Source: Flavobacterium sp. ov086
GTDB taxonomy: Bacteria; Bacteroidota; Bacteroidia; Flavobacteriales; Flavobacteriaceae
Length of the DNA: 51,103 bases
NCBI RefSeq assembly: GCF_900187965.1
Contig: NZ_FZNL01000031.1
Location: 1 to 51,103, forward strand
Reading direction: 5' to 3'
Numbering within the stretch: the stretch's first letter is position 1; every line of letters starts with the position of its first letter. The notes under the pieces are model-generated. The model saw nothing but the letters and a program-made list of their open reading frames with translations, made no database searches and was not told where the DNA came from. Positions 32,320 to 40,933 of the stretch are shown in pieces. The position numbers and the translations under genes are program-made.

Positions 32320-34062
32320 ATGAAAAAACTAGTTGTTTCTTTTTTTGCAATCACTTTACTTTTTTCTTGTAATAAAAGTACTAAGTCTAACGAAGATAAA
32401 GCGTTAGACAAAAAATTTGACTCTTATAAAGATGTTTTTGTAACCTCTTTATGGAAAATTAGTCCAAATTGGGCTTCAAGTGTTGGATATCATAAACTAG
32501 ATAGTGTTTTAATTGTCCCAAATGAGAACCAAAGAAAAGTAGAGCTTGACTTTGCGAATGCACAATTAGATTCTTTGAAAAAATTCAATATTGATGAATT
32601 GTCGGACAACAACAAAACCGATTTTCATTTGATAAAAAACCAACTTGAAAGTACTATTTTCAGCGTTAAGGAATTAAAATCAGGTGAATGGGATCCTTCA
32701 AGCTATAATGTTTGTAGTTCTTTTGCCGAAATTTTAAACGGTTCATACGATACTCCTGAAATTCGTTTACATGCTTTTAATGCAAAAATGAATAATATTC
32801 CTGCTTATTATGAAGCAGCCAAAAAGAATATTAAAAATCCAACAGTTGAACATACCGAATTAGCCATAGCTCAAAATCTTGGTGGATCATCTGTATTTGA
32901 AGGAGAATTGACTGAAGCATTAGCGAACAGCAAATTAAGCGATACAGAGAAAAAAGAAATTCTGGCAAAAGCTAAAGTTTCTGTCAAAGCAATTGCAGAT
33001 TATGCAAATTGGTTGAAAAATTTACCAAACAAAACACCTCGCTCTTTTAGATTAGGCGCAGCATTATATGCTAAAAAGTTCAATTTTGAGATTCAATCCA
33101 GCTACACTTCCGATGAAATTTTTAAAATTGCAATCGATCACAAAAAAGATTTACACGATAAAATGTTTGTTCTGGCAGATAAACTTTGGACAAAATACAA
33201 AGGCGATGCACCAAAACCTACTGACAAACTGGATTTAATCAAACAAGTAATTGATAAAATCTCATTACAACATACTACGCCAGAAAAATTTCAGTCTGAA
33301 ATTGAGAAACAAATTCCAGAATTGGCGGCTTATGTAAAAGCAAAGGATTTATTGTACATCGATCCTTCAAAACCACTTGTAGTACGTAAGGAACCGGCTT
33401 ATATGGCTGGAGTTGCTGGCGCTTCTATTTCTTCGCCTGGCCCTTATGATAAAAACGCAAACACGTATTACAACGTAGGAAGCATGTCTGGCTGGACTGC
33501 AGAAAATGCAGAAAGCTATTTGCGTGAATACAACGATTACATCCTTCAAATATTAAATATTCACGAAGCAATTCCCGGACATTATACGCAATTAGTTTAC
33601 AGCAATCAATCGCCAAGTATTATTAAATCTATTTTAGGAAATGGTGCAATGGTAGAAGGTTGGGCAGTTTATGCCGAAAGAATGATGCTGGAAAGCGGTT
33701 ATAAAAACTCTGATGAAATGTGGTTGATGTACTTCAAATGGAATTTAAGAGCCACTTGCAACACTATTCTTGATATTAGCGTTCATACCAAAAACATGTC
33801 TAAAGAAGCTGCACTCGAATTATTGACCAAAGAAGCTTTTCAACAACAAGCAGAAGCCGACGGAAAATGGAAACGTGTAACATTGTCTCAAGTTCAATTG
33901 TGTTCTTATTTTACCGGATATACCGAAATCTACAACCTGAGAGAAGAACTTAAAAAACAAGAAGGAGCTAAATTTAACCTGAAACAATTTCACGAAAAGT
34001 TCCTGAGTTTTGGAAGCGCTCCAGTGAAATACATAAAAGAATTAATGCTTTCTAAAGAATAA
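32320..34062 (+). CDS. DUF885 lipoprotein, putative zinc metallopeptidase
   Basis: 580 residues. Lipoprotein signal ending LLFSCNKS (Cys17). The DUF885 body shows the motif HEAIPGHYTQ at His415-His421 (HExxPGH, a zinc-binding variant of HExxH) and a downstream Glu in MVEGWAVYAERMM that should complete the site. Related proteins are carboxypeptidase-like enzymes exported by many Bacteroidota and Gammaproteobacteria, with unclear substrates. Single gene between its promoter at 32271 and a strong terminator at 34067. Confidence 0.9.
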   Translation: MKKLVVSFFAITLLFSCNKSTKSNEDKALDKKFDSYKDVFVTSLWKISPNWASSVGYHKLDSVLIVPNENQRKVELDFANAQLDSLKKFNIDELSDNNKTDFHLIKNQLESTIFSVKELKSGEWDPSSYNVCSSFAEILNGSYDTPEIRLHAFNAKMNNIPAYYEAAKKNIKNPTVEHTELAIAQNLGGSSVFEGELTEALANSKLSDTEKKEILAKAKVSVKAIADYANWLKNLPNKTPRSFRLGAALYAKKFNFEIQSSYTSDEIFKIAIDHKKDLHDKMFVLADKLWTKYKGDAPKPTDKLDLIKQVIDKISLQHTTPEKFQSEIEKQIPELAAYVKAKDLLYIDPSKPLVVRKEPAYMAGVAGASISSPGPYDKNANTYYNVGSMSGWTAENAESYLREYNDYILQILNIHEAIPGHYTQLVYSNQSPSIIKSILGNGAMVEGWAVYAERMMLESGYKNSDEMWLMYFKWNLRATCNTILDISVHTKNMSKEAALELLTKEAFQQQAEADGKWKRVTLSQVQLCSYFTGYTEIYNLREELKKQEGAKFNLKQFHEKFLSFGSAPVKYIKELMLSKE

Positions 34063-34066
34063 ATTC

Positions 34067-34102
34067 AAAAAGCCTATCAAGTAACAACCTGATAGGCTTT
34101 TT
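34067..34102 (+). terminator. Hairpin terminator of the DUF885 gene
   Basis: AAAAAGCCTATCA and TGATAGGCTTTTT form a 13-bp stem and loop, followed by more T on the plus strand. Confidence 0.92.
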
Positions 34103-34193
34103 TTTTGAACTTCTCAACAAAACAAGTTTGGACTTTTAAACAAAGTTTGCAATTGATATAATGATGAAATTTGCATTATTAATTCGTATCAAA

Positions 34194-35240
34194 ATGACAA
34201 ATTTAAATAAAGACAAAATAGTTTTAGTCACTGGCGGCTCTGGTTTCGTTGGCATTCATTGCACTTTGCAATTACTACAGCAAGGCTACACGGTAAAAAC
34301 AACACTTCGCTCAATGAACCGACAAGACGAAGTGAAAGATATGTTGAAAGTAGGCGGTATTACTTCTTTCGAAAATTTATCGTTTATAGAAACCAATCTC
34401 TCTAAAGACGATAATTGGAACGAAGCAGTAAAAGATTGTGATTATGTGTTACATATTGCAACACCAATTTCTCTTGAAGTTCCAAAACACGAAAATGAGG
34501 TTATTTTACCCGCTGTCGAAGGAACTCTAAGAGTTTTGAAAGCAGCAAAAGAAGCAGGTGTAAAAAGAGTCGTTTTAACTTCATCATTCGCTGCCGTTGG
34601 TTACAGTCACAATGATCCAAAAACTTTAATTACCGAGGAATCCTGGACAGATCCAACCGACAAAACACTTTCGGCCTATTTAAAATCTAAAACGCTGGCA
34701 GAAAAAGCGGCTTGGAATTATATTGCAAACGAAGGAAAAGGATTAGAACTTTCTGTAATTAATCCAATGGGGATTTTTGGACCATCCTTAGGACCTGATA
34801 TTTCGAGTGGTTTTGAACTTCTAAAACAAATGCTTGACGGATCAATGAAAGCAATTCCTAAAATATCGTTCGGGATTGTAGATGTTCGTGATGTTGCCGA
34901 TTTGCATTTACGCGCCATGACAAATCCCGCTGCAAATGGAGAACGTTTTTTAGCCTTTACAGGAGAAATAATTTCCTTGCCACAAATTGCTCAGCTTTTA
35001 AGGAATAAATTAGGCGCTAAAGCCAACAATGTTTCTACAACAATTTTACCCAATTGGGCAGTGCGAAGTATTGCTTTATTTAATGATAAAGCCAAAAATA
35101 TTGTGCCACAACTAAATCGGGTTAAGAATGCGAGCAATCAAAAAGCAAAAACAATTTTAGACTGGAAACCCAGAACTAGTGAAGAAGCTTTATTGGCTTC
35201 TGCCGAAAGTTTATTTCAATTTGGAGGATTAAAAAATTAA
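34194..35240 (+). CDS. SDR-family NAD(P)-dependent reductase (dihydroflavonol/aldehyde reductase type)
   Basis: 348 residues from ATG 34194 (MTNLNKDKIVLVTGGSGFVG). An upstream in-frame ATG at 34161 adds 11 residues with no family support. The Rossmann motif is TGGSGFVG, and the extended-SDR active site appears as Ser in LTSSFAAVGY and YxxxK in SAYLKSKTLAEKAAW. It resembles the reductases that act on aldehydes or ketones with NADPH. First gene of an operon with a second SDR, an MBL-fold protein and an AraC regulator; gaps are 11, 6 and 14 bp. Substrate unknown. Confidence 0.9.
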   Translation: MTNLNKDKIVLVTGGSGFVGIHCTLQLLQQGYTVKTTLRSMNRQDEVKDMLKVGGITSFENLSFIETNLSKDDNWNEAVKDCDYVLHIATPISLEVPKHENEVILPAVEGTLRVLKAAKEAGVKRVVLTSSFAAVGYSHNDPKTLITEESWTDPTDKTLSAYLKSKTLAEKAAWNYIANEGKGLELSVINPMGIFGPSLGPDISSGFELLKQMLDGSMKAIPKISFGIVDVRDVADLHLRAMTNPAANGERFLAFTGEIISLPQIAQLLRNKLGAKANNVSTTILPNWAVRSIALFNDKAKNIVPQLNRVKNASNQKAKTILDWKPRTSEEALLASAESLFQFGGLKN

Positions 35241-35251
35241 ATTTAAAAGAT

Positions 35252-35896
35252 ATGAAAGTAATTGTAACAGGTGCAACAGGAATGGTTGGTGAAGGCGTTT
35301 TATTGGAATGTTTAGAAAACAACACGGTAAAAAAAGTCTTAATGATTAATAGAAAACCATCGCCTGTAAAACACCCAAAATTAATCGAATTGATTGTGCC
35401 AAATTTTATGGATTTAGAAGCTTTTGACGCACAACTTACCGGTTATGATGCTTGTTTTTATTGCGCCGGAATAAGTTCTGTTGGCATGGACGAAGTAAAA
35501 TATACCCAGATTACATACGATACAACAATGAGTCTTGCTAGCAAACTGGCTTCATTAAACCCTAATATGGTTTTCACATACGTTTCCGGAAGTCATACAG
35601 ACAGTTCAGAAAAGGGCAGAGTTATGTGGGCAAGAGTAAAAGGAAAAACCGAAAATGATTTGATAAAATTACCTTTTAAAGGAGTATATAATTTCAGACC
35701 CGGTTTCATGAAACCATTCAAAGGGCAGAAAAATGTAAAAACATTCTTAAAACCGTTGATTTTCTTATTTCCTATTTTACTTCCAACCAAATCACTGACT
35801 TTAAAACAAGTTGGGCAAGCAATGATTAATGTTGTCGAAAAAGAATATTCGAAAAATATACTTGAAATTGACGACATAAAGATCGCTGCAAAATAA
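35252..35896 (+). CDS. Atypical SDR-like NAD(P)-binding protein
   Basis: 214 residues. TGATGMVGEG at residues 7-16 is the nucleotide-binding loop; the rest follows the NAD-binding atypical SDR pattern (VKKVLMINRKPSPVKHPKLI, YDACFYCAGISSVGMDEVKY, FTYVSGSHTDSSEKGRVMWA). The YxxxK catalytic pair of classical SDRs is not obvious (instead ARVKGKTENDL), which is usual for this short group. It likely acts on, or senses, a reduced cofactor or small ketone together with the previous gene. Operon position: second. Confidence 0.85.
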   Translation: MKVIVTGATGMVGEGVLLECLENNTVKKVLMINRKPSPVKHPKLIELIVPNFMDLEAFDAQLTGYDACFYCAGISSVGMDEVKYTQITYDTTMSLASKLASLNPNMVFTYVSGSHTDSSEKGRVMWARVKGKTENDLIKLPFKGVYNFRPGFMKPFKGQKNVKTFLKPLIFLFPILLPTKSLTLKQVGQAMINVVEKEYSKNILEIDDIKIAAK

Positions 35897-35902
35897 TATT
35901 CA

Positions 35903-37033
35903 ATGAAAAAATCCTTACGAATACTTAAAAGAATTATGATCACTTTATTTATTGTTTTATTACTGTTGGCAACTGTAACTTTTGTTTACTTGCAACGACC
36001 TCAATTTGGCGAAAATCCCTCAGGAAAACGTCTTGCAGAAATTGAAAAATCAGCTCATTTTAAGAATGACAGATTTCAGAATATTGTCGAAAGACCAACA
36101 TTATCAGAAGGATATACTATGTTGGGAGAAATGTATAATGTTGTTTTTAAAAATCATCCAAGAAGAGAACCTTCAGATTCATTGCCATCGGTAAAAACCA
36201 ATTTAAAAAATATTCCCGCCAATTCTGATGCATTGGTTTGGTTTGGACATTCGTCGGTTTTTATGCAGCTCGAAGGCAAAAAGATTCTGATTGATCCTGT
36301 TTTTAGCGGAAAAGCATCGCCATTGCCTTGGGGAGTTCGCGCTTATAAAGGGAGCGATATTTATTCCGTTACCGATATGCCTGAAATTGATTATTTATTC
36401 ATTTCCCACGATCATTACGATCATTTAGATTATGAAACTATTATTGGTTTAAAAAACAAAGTAAAACACGTTGTTTGCGGACTTGGAGTAGGAGCGCATT
36501 TTGAACGTTGGGGTTATAAACCGGATCAAATTATAGAGAAAGACTGGAATGAAAGGATTGAACTGGACCATAACTTTATTATTTTTACAGAAACATCACA
36601 TCATGAATCGGGTAGGGGTTTATTGCGTGGTAAAACCTTGTGGATGTCGTATTTGATTCAAACTCCAGATTTAAAAATCTACATTAGCGGAGATGGTGGT
36701 TATGATGACCGATTTAAAAAAATTGGAGAAAAATTTGGACCAATTGATTGGGCAATTTTAGAATGCGGACAATACGATAAAGCGTGGCAATCTGTACACA
36801 ATTTACCCGAAGAAGTTGCACAGGCAGCTGTAGATTTACAGGCACAAAACATGATTCCGGTGCATAATTCAAAATTCACCTTAGGAAAACATGCCTGGGA
36901 TGAACCTTTAAGAAAAATTACACAATTATCTGTAAATAAACCGTATCGACTGGTTACGCCAATGATTGGTGAAGAAGTAGATTTTAAGAACAAGCATCAG
37001 CAATTTAAGCGTTGGTGGGAAAATGTCAATTAA
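35903..37033 (+). CDS. Membrane-anchored MBL-fold hydrolase (NAPE-PLD/UlaG-like)
   Basis: 376 residues. Residues 12-29 form an N-terminal anchor or signal (IMITLFIVLLLLATVTFVYL). The zinc motif HDHYDHLD (His169-Asp-His171-Tyr-Asp173-His174) and later SHHESGRG, ISGDGGY and PVHNSKF supply the remaining ligands of a metallo-beta-lactamase fold. The order FGHSSVFMQLEGKKILIDPV, PEIDYLFISHDHYDHL fits the NAPE-PLD/UlaG-type branch, which hydrolyses phosphoesters or lactones. Substrate unknown. Third gene of the four-gene operon. Confidence 0.87.
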   Translation: MKKSLRILKRIMITLFIVLLLLATVTFVYLQRPQFGENPSGKRLAEIEKSAHFKNDRFQNIVERPTLSEGYTMLGEMYNVVFKNHPRREPSDSLPSVKTNLKNIPANSDALVWFGHSSVFMQLEGKKILIDPVFSGKASPLPWGVRAYKGSDIYSVTDMPEIDYLFISHDHYDHLDYETIIGLKNKVKHVVCGLGVGAHFERWGYKPDQIIEKDWNERIELDHNFIIFTETSHHESGRGLLRGKTLWMSYLIQTPDLKIYISGDGGYDDRFKKIGEKFGPIDWAILECGQYDKAWQSVHNLPEEVAQAAVDLQAQNMIPVHNSKFTLGKHAWDEPLRKITQLSVNKPYRLVTPMIGEEVDFKNKHQQFKRWWENVN

Positions 37034-37047
37034 TTTTATTGAGCAGA

Positions 37048-37839
37048 ATGAAAATTACAGAAATAAAATCATGTTATATCGGACCTGAGATCTCGCCGGA
37101 ACAATTCATTGCAGAGCATTTCTTTTTGTATCTCACAAAAGGTACAATCAACGGTTATGATGGTAATAAAAATTACACCTTAAAGTCAGGAGATTATTGC
37201 ATTGTGCGCAAAAACTATCTTGCCAGATACAACAAAGAAAAAGAGAATGATGAATTTGAAAAAGTGGTGATTACTCTGGACGAACAGTTTCTAAAAAAGA
37301 TCAAAGACAGGCATCAAATACCGATTTCAAGTTCTAAACCAACAGAGGCTTTTATAATCCTGGAGAAGAATGATTTGATCCCAAATTTTGTTCAGTCATT
37401 ATCTCCTTATTACAACCAAACCGGAGCAATAGACGATACATTTTCAGACATAAAACGGGAAGAATTAGTTTTCATTTTACTGAAGTTAAAACCAGAACTG
37501 GCAACTATTTTCTTTGATTTTACTATTCCGGAAAAGATCAATTTGGAGAAATTCATGCTTCACAATTACAAATTCAATGTAACTCTGGAGCGTTTTGCCT
37601 ATTTAACCGGAAGAAGTTTATCGTCTTTTAAACGAGATTTCGTTAAAATATTCAATGCCACACCAAGCCATTGGCTCACGCAAAAACGATTGGAAGAAGC
37701 TTATTTTCTGATTGAGAAAAAAGACAAAAAACCATCCGATATTTATCTCGATCTGGGTTTTGAAGATCTGTCGCATTTTTCGTTTGCCTTCAAAAAATTA
37801 TTTGGTTTTGCACCGAAGAAATTAATGGAACAGAAATGA
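37048..37839 (+). CDS. AraC-family transcriptional regulator
   Basis: 263 residues from ATG at 37048 (MKITEIKSCYIGPEISPEQF). An earlier in-frame ATG at 37012 would overlap the preceding gene by 22 bp and add 12 residues lacking family support. N-terminal cupin-like sensing domain (residues 1-130), C-terminal double helix-turn-helix (about 165-262): TLERFAYLTGRSLSSFKRDF, HWLTQKRLEEAYFLIEKKDK and LGFEDLSHFSFAFKKLFGFA. It probably controls the operon it ends; the inducer is unknown. Confidence 0.88.
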   Translation: MKITEIKSCYIGPEISPEQFIAEHFFLYLTKGTINGYDGNKNYTLKSGDYCIVRKNYLARYNKEKENDEFEKVVITLDEQFLKKIKDRHQIPISSSKPTEAFIILEKNDLIPNFVQSLSPYYNQTGAIDDTFSDIKREELVFILLKLKPELATIFFDFTIPEKINLEKFMLHNYKFNVTLERFAYLTGRSLSSFKRDFVKIFNATPSHWLTQKRLEEAYFLIEKKDKKPSDIYLDLGFEDLSHFSFAFKKLFGFAPKKLMEQK

Positions 37840-37869
37840 TAAAATCCAATTTGAAATCGATGAAATTTT

Positions 37870-37928
37870 GCCACGAATTACACAAATTTTCACGAATATA
37901 ATTTGCGCAAATTCGTGTAATTCGTGGC
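37870..37928. repeat. gccacgaatt hairpin between convergent genes
   Basis: GCCACGAATTACAC at 37870-37883 pairs with GTGTAATTCGTGGC at 37915-37928, a 14-bp stem with an inner CACGAAT/ATTCGTG-type pairing. Same family as the nested copies at 23160-23350. Located between the AraC and MDR genes, it could also stop both transcripts. Confidence 0.85.
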
Positions 37929-37946
37929 AGAAAAAAAGGGATTGAA

Positions 37947-38918
37947 TTATATAATAACAACCAATCGCTGACCATCAAGAGCTTCTTTGCTCCATATTTC
38001 TTCAATATCAATTAGTTTAACTTCTTGGATATTGACTTTTAATTTGTTTTGCGCTGCCAAAAGAAACATTTCGGGAAGAATTTCTGAGAATAACAATCTC
38101 ACTTCAGCTTTAGACCAGCTTCCTAAACCTGAACCTGATAATTGTAAATCTACACTTCTTAGAATACCTGATGACAATTGAATAGAATCGCCCGCCATTC
38201 CGCCAATTGTAACATATCTAACTTTGTTGGTAAAGGAACCGTTTCCTTTTATAGCGGCAAGAATCAATTCAGCAGGATGTCCCCACAAATAATCCAGAAT
38301 AATGTCTATAGGAGTTTTGGAGTTAATCTCTTTTAGTTGTGCGATAAAAGTTTCGTCATCTTGTTTAAGCGAAATAATTTCGTCAGCGCCCAATTCTAAA
38401 AGACTTTGAAGTGTTTTTTCATTTCTTCCGGTAACGATTATTTTCTTTGCACCATAATGTTTTGCTATCTGAATCGCCATTTGTCCCGTAAAACCTGTCG
38501 CTCCGTTAATTAAAACAGTTTCTCCCTTTTGAATATTTGCTCTAAACCTAAGCGCCATCGCAGAACCCGCAACTGCATTTGGCAACGAAGCTGCAACAGC
38601 ATCGCTAATTCTGTCTGGTAATGGAACAAGGATATTTTTATCGATAATTGCTTTTTCGGCCATTGTACCGTTGATTCCACGGGCATAAACTCTGGTTCCG
38701 TTTTCCAGTAAACCAACGCCGTCGCTGCCAACAACAAAACCGTTTTGAGTATCTTTCTCTGAAGAATAATGTTTACCGCTGGCTTTTCCTTTGTCCAGAT
38801 TTGTAATCGCCACCGCTTTAACCGAAACTAAAATCTCATTTTCATTTTGCACAATTGGATCTGCAAAATCGGCATATTTTGGCATTTCTCCTTTTTTATA
38901 AACTACTGCTGCTTTCAT
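37947..38918 (-). CDS. Quinone oxidoreductase-like MDR dehydrogenase
   Basis: 323 residues of the medium-chain dehydrogenase/reductase type, zinc-independent branch. N-terminal catalytic domain (YADFADPIVQNENEILVSVK, VGSDGVGLLENGTRVYARG) and a Rossmann domain with VLINGATGFTGQMAIQIAKH and the NADP-binding region VTGRNEKTLQSLLELGADEI. It reduces quinones or enones with NADPH. The Crp/Fnr-family gene lies upstream on the same strand with 153 bp between them that carry a symmetric site (38968-38983) suited to regulation. Confidence 0.9.
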   Translation of the reverse strand: MKAAVVYKKGEMPKYADFADPIVQNENEILVSVKAVAITNLDKGKASGKHYSSEKDTQNGFVVGSDGVGLLENGTRVYARGINGTMAEKAIIDKNILVPLPDRISDAVAASLPNAVAGSAMALRFRANIQKGETVLINGATGFTGQMAIQIAKHYGAKKIIVTGRNEKTLQSLLELGADEIISLKQDDETFIAQLKEINSKTPIDIILDYLWGHPAELILAAIKGNGSFTNKVRYVTIGGMAGDSIQLSSGILRSVDLQLSGSGLGSWSKAEVRLLFSEILPEMFLLAAQNKLKVNIQEVKLIDIEEIWSKEALDGQRLVVII

Positions 38919-38967
38919 AATTATTTAATTTTATGATGCAAAGTTCTATCATCGTTTATGGCTGAAC

Positions 38968-38983
38968 GATAACATTTGTTATC
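38968..38983. promoter_or_regulatory. Symmetric site GATAAC-ATTT-GTTATC upstream of the MDR gene
   Basis: A perfect 6-4-6 palindrome about 50 bp upstream of the MDR start. The form resembles Crp/Fnr-type operators, and the neighbouring gene encodes such a regulator. A TTTG that could be the -33 box overlaps its left side on the minus strand. Confidence 0.55.
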
Positions 38984-38997
38984 AAATTTTTTTTTAC

Positions 38998-39047
38998 CAT
39001 ATAAGTTATATAAGTTCATTTAAACTTGCCTTACAATAACTTATATG
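38998..39047. repeat. 12-bp inverted repeat CATATAAGTTAT / ATAACTTATATG
   Basis: Perfect arms at 38998-39009 and 39036-39047 separated by 26 bp, between the Crp/Fnr stop and the MDR promoter. No T run follows on the minus strand, so a simple terminator is unlikely; it may be a second regulatory site or an mRNA 3' hairpin. Confidence 0.6.
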
Positions 39048-39071
39048 ATGAAATATTATAGCGAAATCCGA

Positions 39072-39647
39072 CTATTTCTTTTGTGATAATTTGCTTTTTA
39101 TCCGGCTTAAATGAACGGTGCTTACGCCAAGGTAGGATGCTATATAATGTTGCGGAACTCGCTGTGTGATTTGAGGTCTTTCTTTAATTAAATTAAGATA
39201 ACGTTGAGTAGGAGAGTCCTTTATAAAAGAAACAAAATGCTTCATGTAATCAAATGTACGTTCAAAAAGCATATTGATAAAACGATCTCTCAACTCTGGA
39301 ATTTCTTTGATTTCTTCCAGAACTTTATCCAGATCATTTTTAGAAATCCACCAAACAACAGACGGTTCAATAGTTTCAATAACAACCGGACTTGGTAACT
39401 TTTTCATGAAACTTTCAATAGAAGCCACACTTTGATTTTCGAAAAAAAACTGAGTCGTTAGATCTTTTCCGTTATTATTAAACCAAACCCTGATGCCACC
39501 TTTTTCGATTATAAAAAGTCTTTTCGAAACTTCGCCTTCTTCTAAAAGAATTGTTTTTGCAGGAACTTCAAGCCGATTAAAACATCTCGTATATTCGTTC
39601 CATTTTGAATCGTCGATTGGGAATTTATTTCGGAATTGACTGAACAT
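39072..39647 (-). CDS. Crp/Fnr-family transcriptional regulator
   Basis: 191 residues. N-terminal cyclic-nucleotide-binding-like roll (about 20-115): VPAKTILLEEGEVSKRLFII, EKGGIRVWFNNNGKDLTTQF, FFENQSVASIESFMKKLPSP. C-terminal winged helix from about 145: RYLNLIKERPQITQRVPQHY, IASYLGVSTVHLSRIKSKL. The phosphate-binding Arg-Ser-Ala of cAMP-binding members is absent, and no Fnr cysteines are present, so the signal is unknown. This type is common in Bacteroidota next to oxidoreductase genes it controls, here the MDR gene. Confidence 0.9.
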   Translation of the reverse strand: MFSQFRNKFPIDDSKWNEYTRCFNRLEVPAKTILLEEGEVSKRLFIIEKGGIRVWFNNNGKDLTTQFFFENQSVASIESFMKKLPSPVVIETIEPSVVWWISKNDLDKVLEEIKEIPELRDRFINMLFERTFDYMKHFVSFIKDSPTQRYLNLIKERPQITQRVPQHYIASYLGVSTVHLSRIKSKLSQKK

Positions 39648-39663
39648 TTATTATATAATTAAG

Positions 39664-40440
39664 TTATTCCATTGTTACTGTACGCCATTCCTTAACCATT
39701 TCTCCATTTCCTCGCATATCAGATATCTCTAGAAATTTAAACTTATTCTTTGAAATTTTCTTGTACAACTTATCGAAATCCTTGAATACTTCATACTTAC
39801 CATTATTATAAAAGAATCCAAATTGCTCTATAAACTTCCATTTATTATCTTTCAATGTCCAAATTCTAAAAGACTTGAAATTACTTGTACAAGAGGAGTA
39901 ATATTCTGCTATTTCATTCCCGCCATCTTCATCTATATCACCAATACTAAATATACTTTCCGGATGACAACAATAGGATTCAGTCTGTATTCGCGGTATA
40001 TCATTATCAGTAAAATAATACGAATCACCTTCTTCACAAGAATTTAAATTTTGTAAAACAAAAACGGAATCTTCTTTTTTATCTCCATTCAGATCGCCTA
40101 AATTTTTAAATCCATCACTATAAAACTCTGAGATAATCTTCTTGCTAAATCTAATTGGATAACATTTGTTTTTCTTATCCTCGTGTTGGTATTTAGAAAT
40201 ATCTAGTTTGAATTTTCCTTTTAAAATGGAATCATTAATGTATGAAATATCATTTGAAGTTATAGAATCCTTCGTAGTATTATCTTTTATACTTTTAACT
40301 TGTTCTTCAAATGACATGCTTTCCCAAATATTTATTTTTTGGGTCTTATGTTCTTGTTTTATTTCTATCCCGGTTTCTTTTGACTCTTTTTTACAAGACA
40401 AAACACTTAAAAATAGTAGCAGAAAGACTAGTTTCTTCAT
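39664..40440 (-). CDS. Lipoprotein with FG-GAP-like calcium loops
   Basis: 258 residues; lipobox in LSVLSCKK (Cys16). Two acidic Asp-rich loops, GDLNGDKKEDSVFVLQ (about residue 119) and GDIDEDGGNEIAEYYS (about 168), have the D.D.D form of FG-GAP/VCBS-type calcium-binding blades. Four Cys residues outside the lipobox cluster between them (NSCEEG, YCCHPE, SSCTSN), so disulfides are likely. It is exposed in the envelope. Function unknown. Next on the same strand are two small cytoplasmic genes. Confidence 0.72.
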   Translation of the reverse strand: MKKLVFLLLFLSVLSCKKESKETGIEIKQEHKTQKINIWESMSFEEQVKSIKDNTTKDSITSNDISYINDSILKGKFKLDISKYQHEDKKNKCYPIRFSKKIISEFYSDGFKNLGDLNGDKKEDSVFVLQNLNSCEEGDSYYFTDNDIPRIQTESYCCHPESIFSIGDIDEDGGNEIAEYYSSCTSNFKSFRIWTLKDNKWKFIEQFGFFYNNGKYEVFKDFDKLYKKISKNKFKFLEISDMRGNGEMVKEWRTVTME

Positions 40441-40456
40441 TAATTATATTCTTTAT

Positions 40457-40924
40457 TTAATCCGAATTATATCCTGCTCTAATTGCTAAAATATGTAAGA
40501 TCACGGGATGTAAAAACTCAAGATTTTCGTCGTTTATATTCAATAACATCTTCGGTTTAGAAACCCATGTTTTCTGTTTTACTTGGGAGATTTTAGTTTC
40601 TTTAAAATAGTAAGAAAAATTTCCGTCAAGCGAAATAAAATAATCTTGTTTTATATATAACCTTTTACCGAAACCAAAGATTATTCTTGTATCTGTTATT
40701 TCTGATATATTTTTCGTAAACAATTCATTCTGGAATAATATATTATAATAACTATTAAAAAAAGACATTTTATATTTTACCTCTAAAAGTAAAATATTAT
40801 TATCATTGTAAATCGTTATAATTCTGTTGGTCCAGTTGAATTTTACCTTCGAATAAAATAAAAGTTCATCATCTCTATAAACATACAAACTTTGCTTTTT
40901 ATCTTGAACTATTTCAATTTCCAT
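40457..40924 (-). CDS. Small beta-rich protein of unknown function
   Basis: 155 residues, no signal peptide. Nearly the whole protein can be read as successive beta strands (QSLYVYRDDELLFYSKVKFN, RIITIYNDNNILLLEVKYK, NISEITDTRIIFGFGKRLYI), ending in a hydrophobic helix LHPVILHILAIRAGYN. The strand layout with a final helix is reminiscent of the LURP-one/tubby-like fold, which is only a guess. It starts 9 bp after the 40934 gene and both are probably co-transcribed. Confidence 0.6.
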   Translation of the reverse strand: MEIEIVQDKKQSLYVYRDDELLFYSKVKFNWTNRIITIYNDNNILLLEVKYKMSFFNSYYNILFQNELFTKNISEITDTRIIFGFGKRLYIKQDYFISLDGNFSYYFKETKISQVKQKTWVSKPKMLLNINDENLEFLHPVILHILAIRAGYNSD

Positions 40925-40933
40925 TTAAAAAAT

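Noticed and set aside
38510..38737. Minus-strand frame inside the MDR gene
   Set aside because: Out-of-frame shadow on the same strand; no independent evidence.
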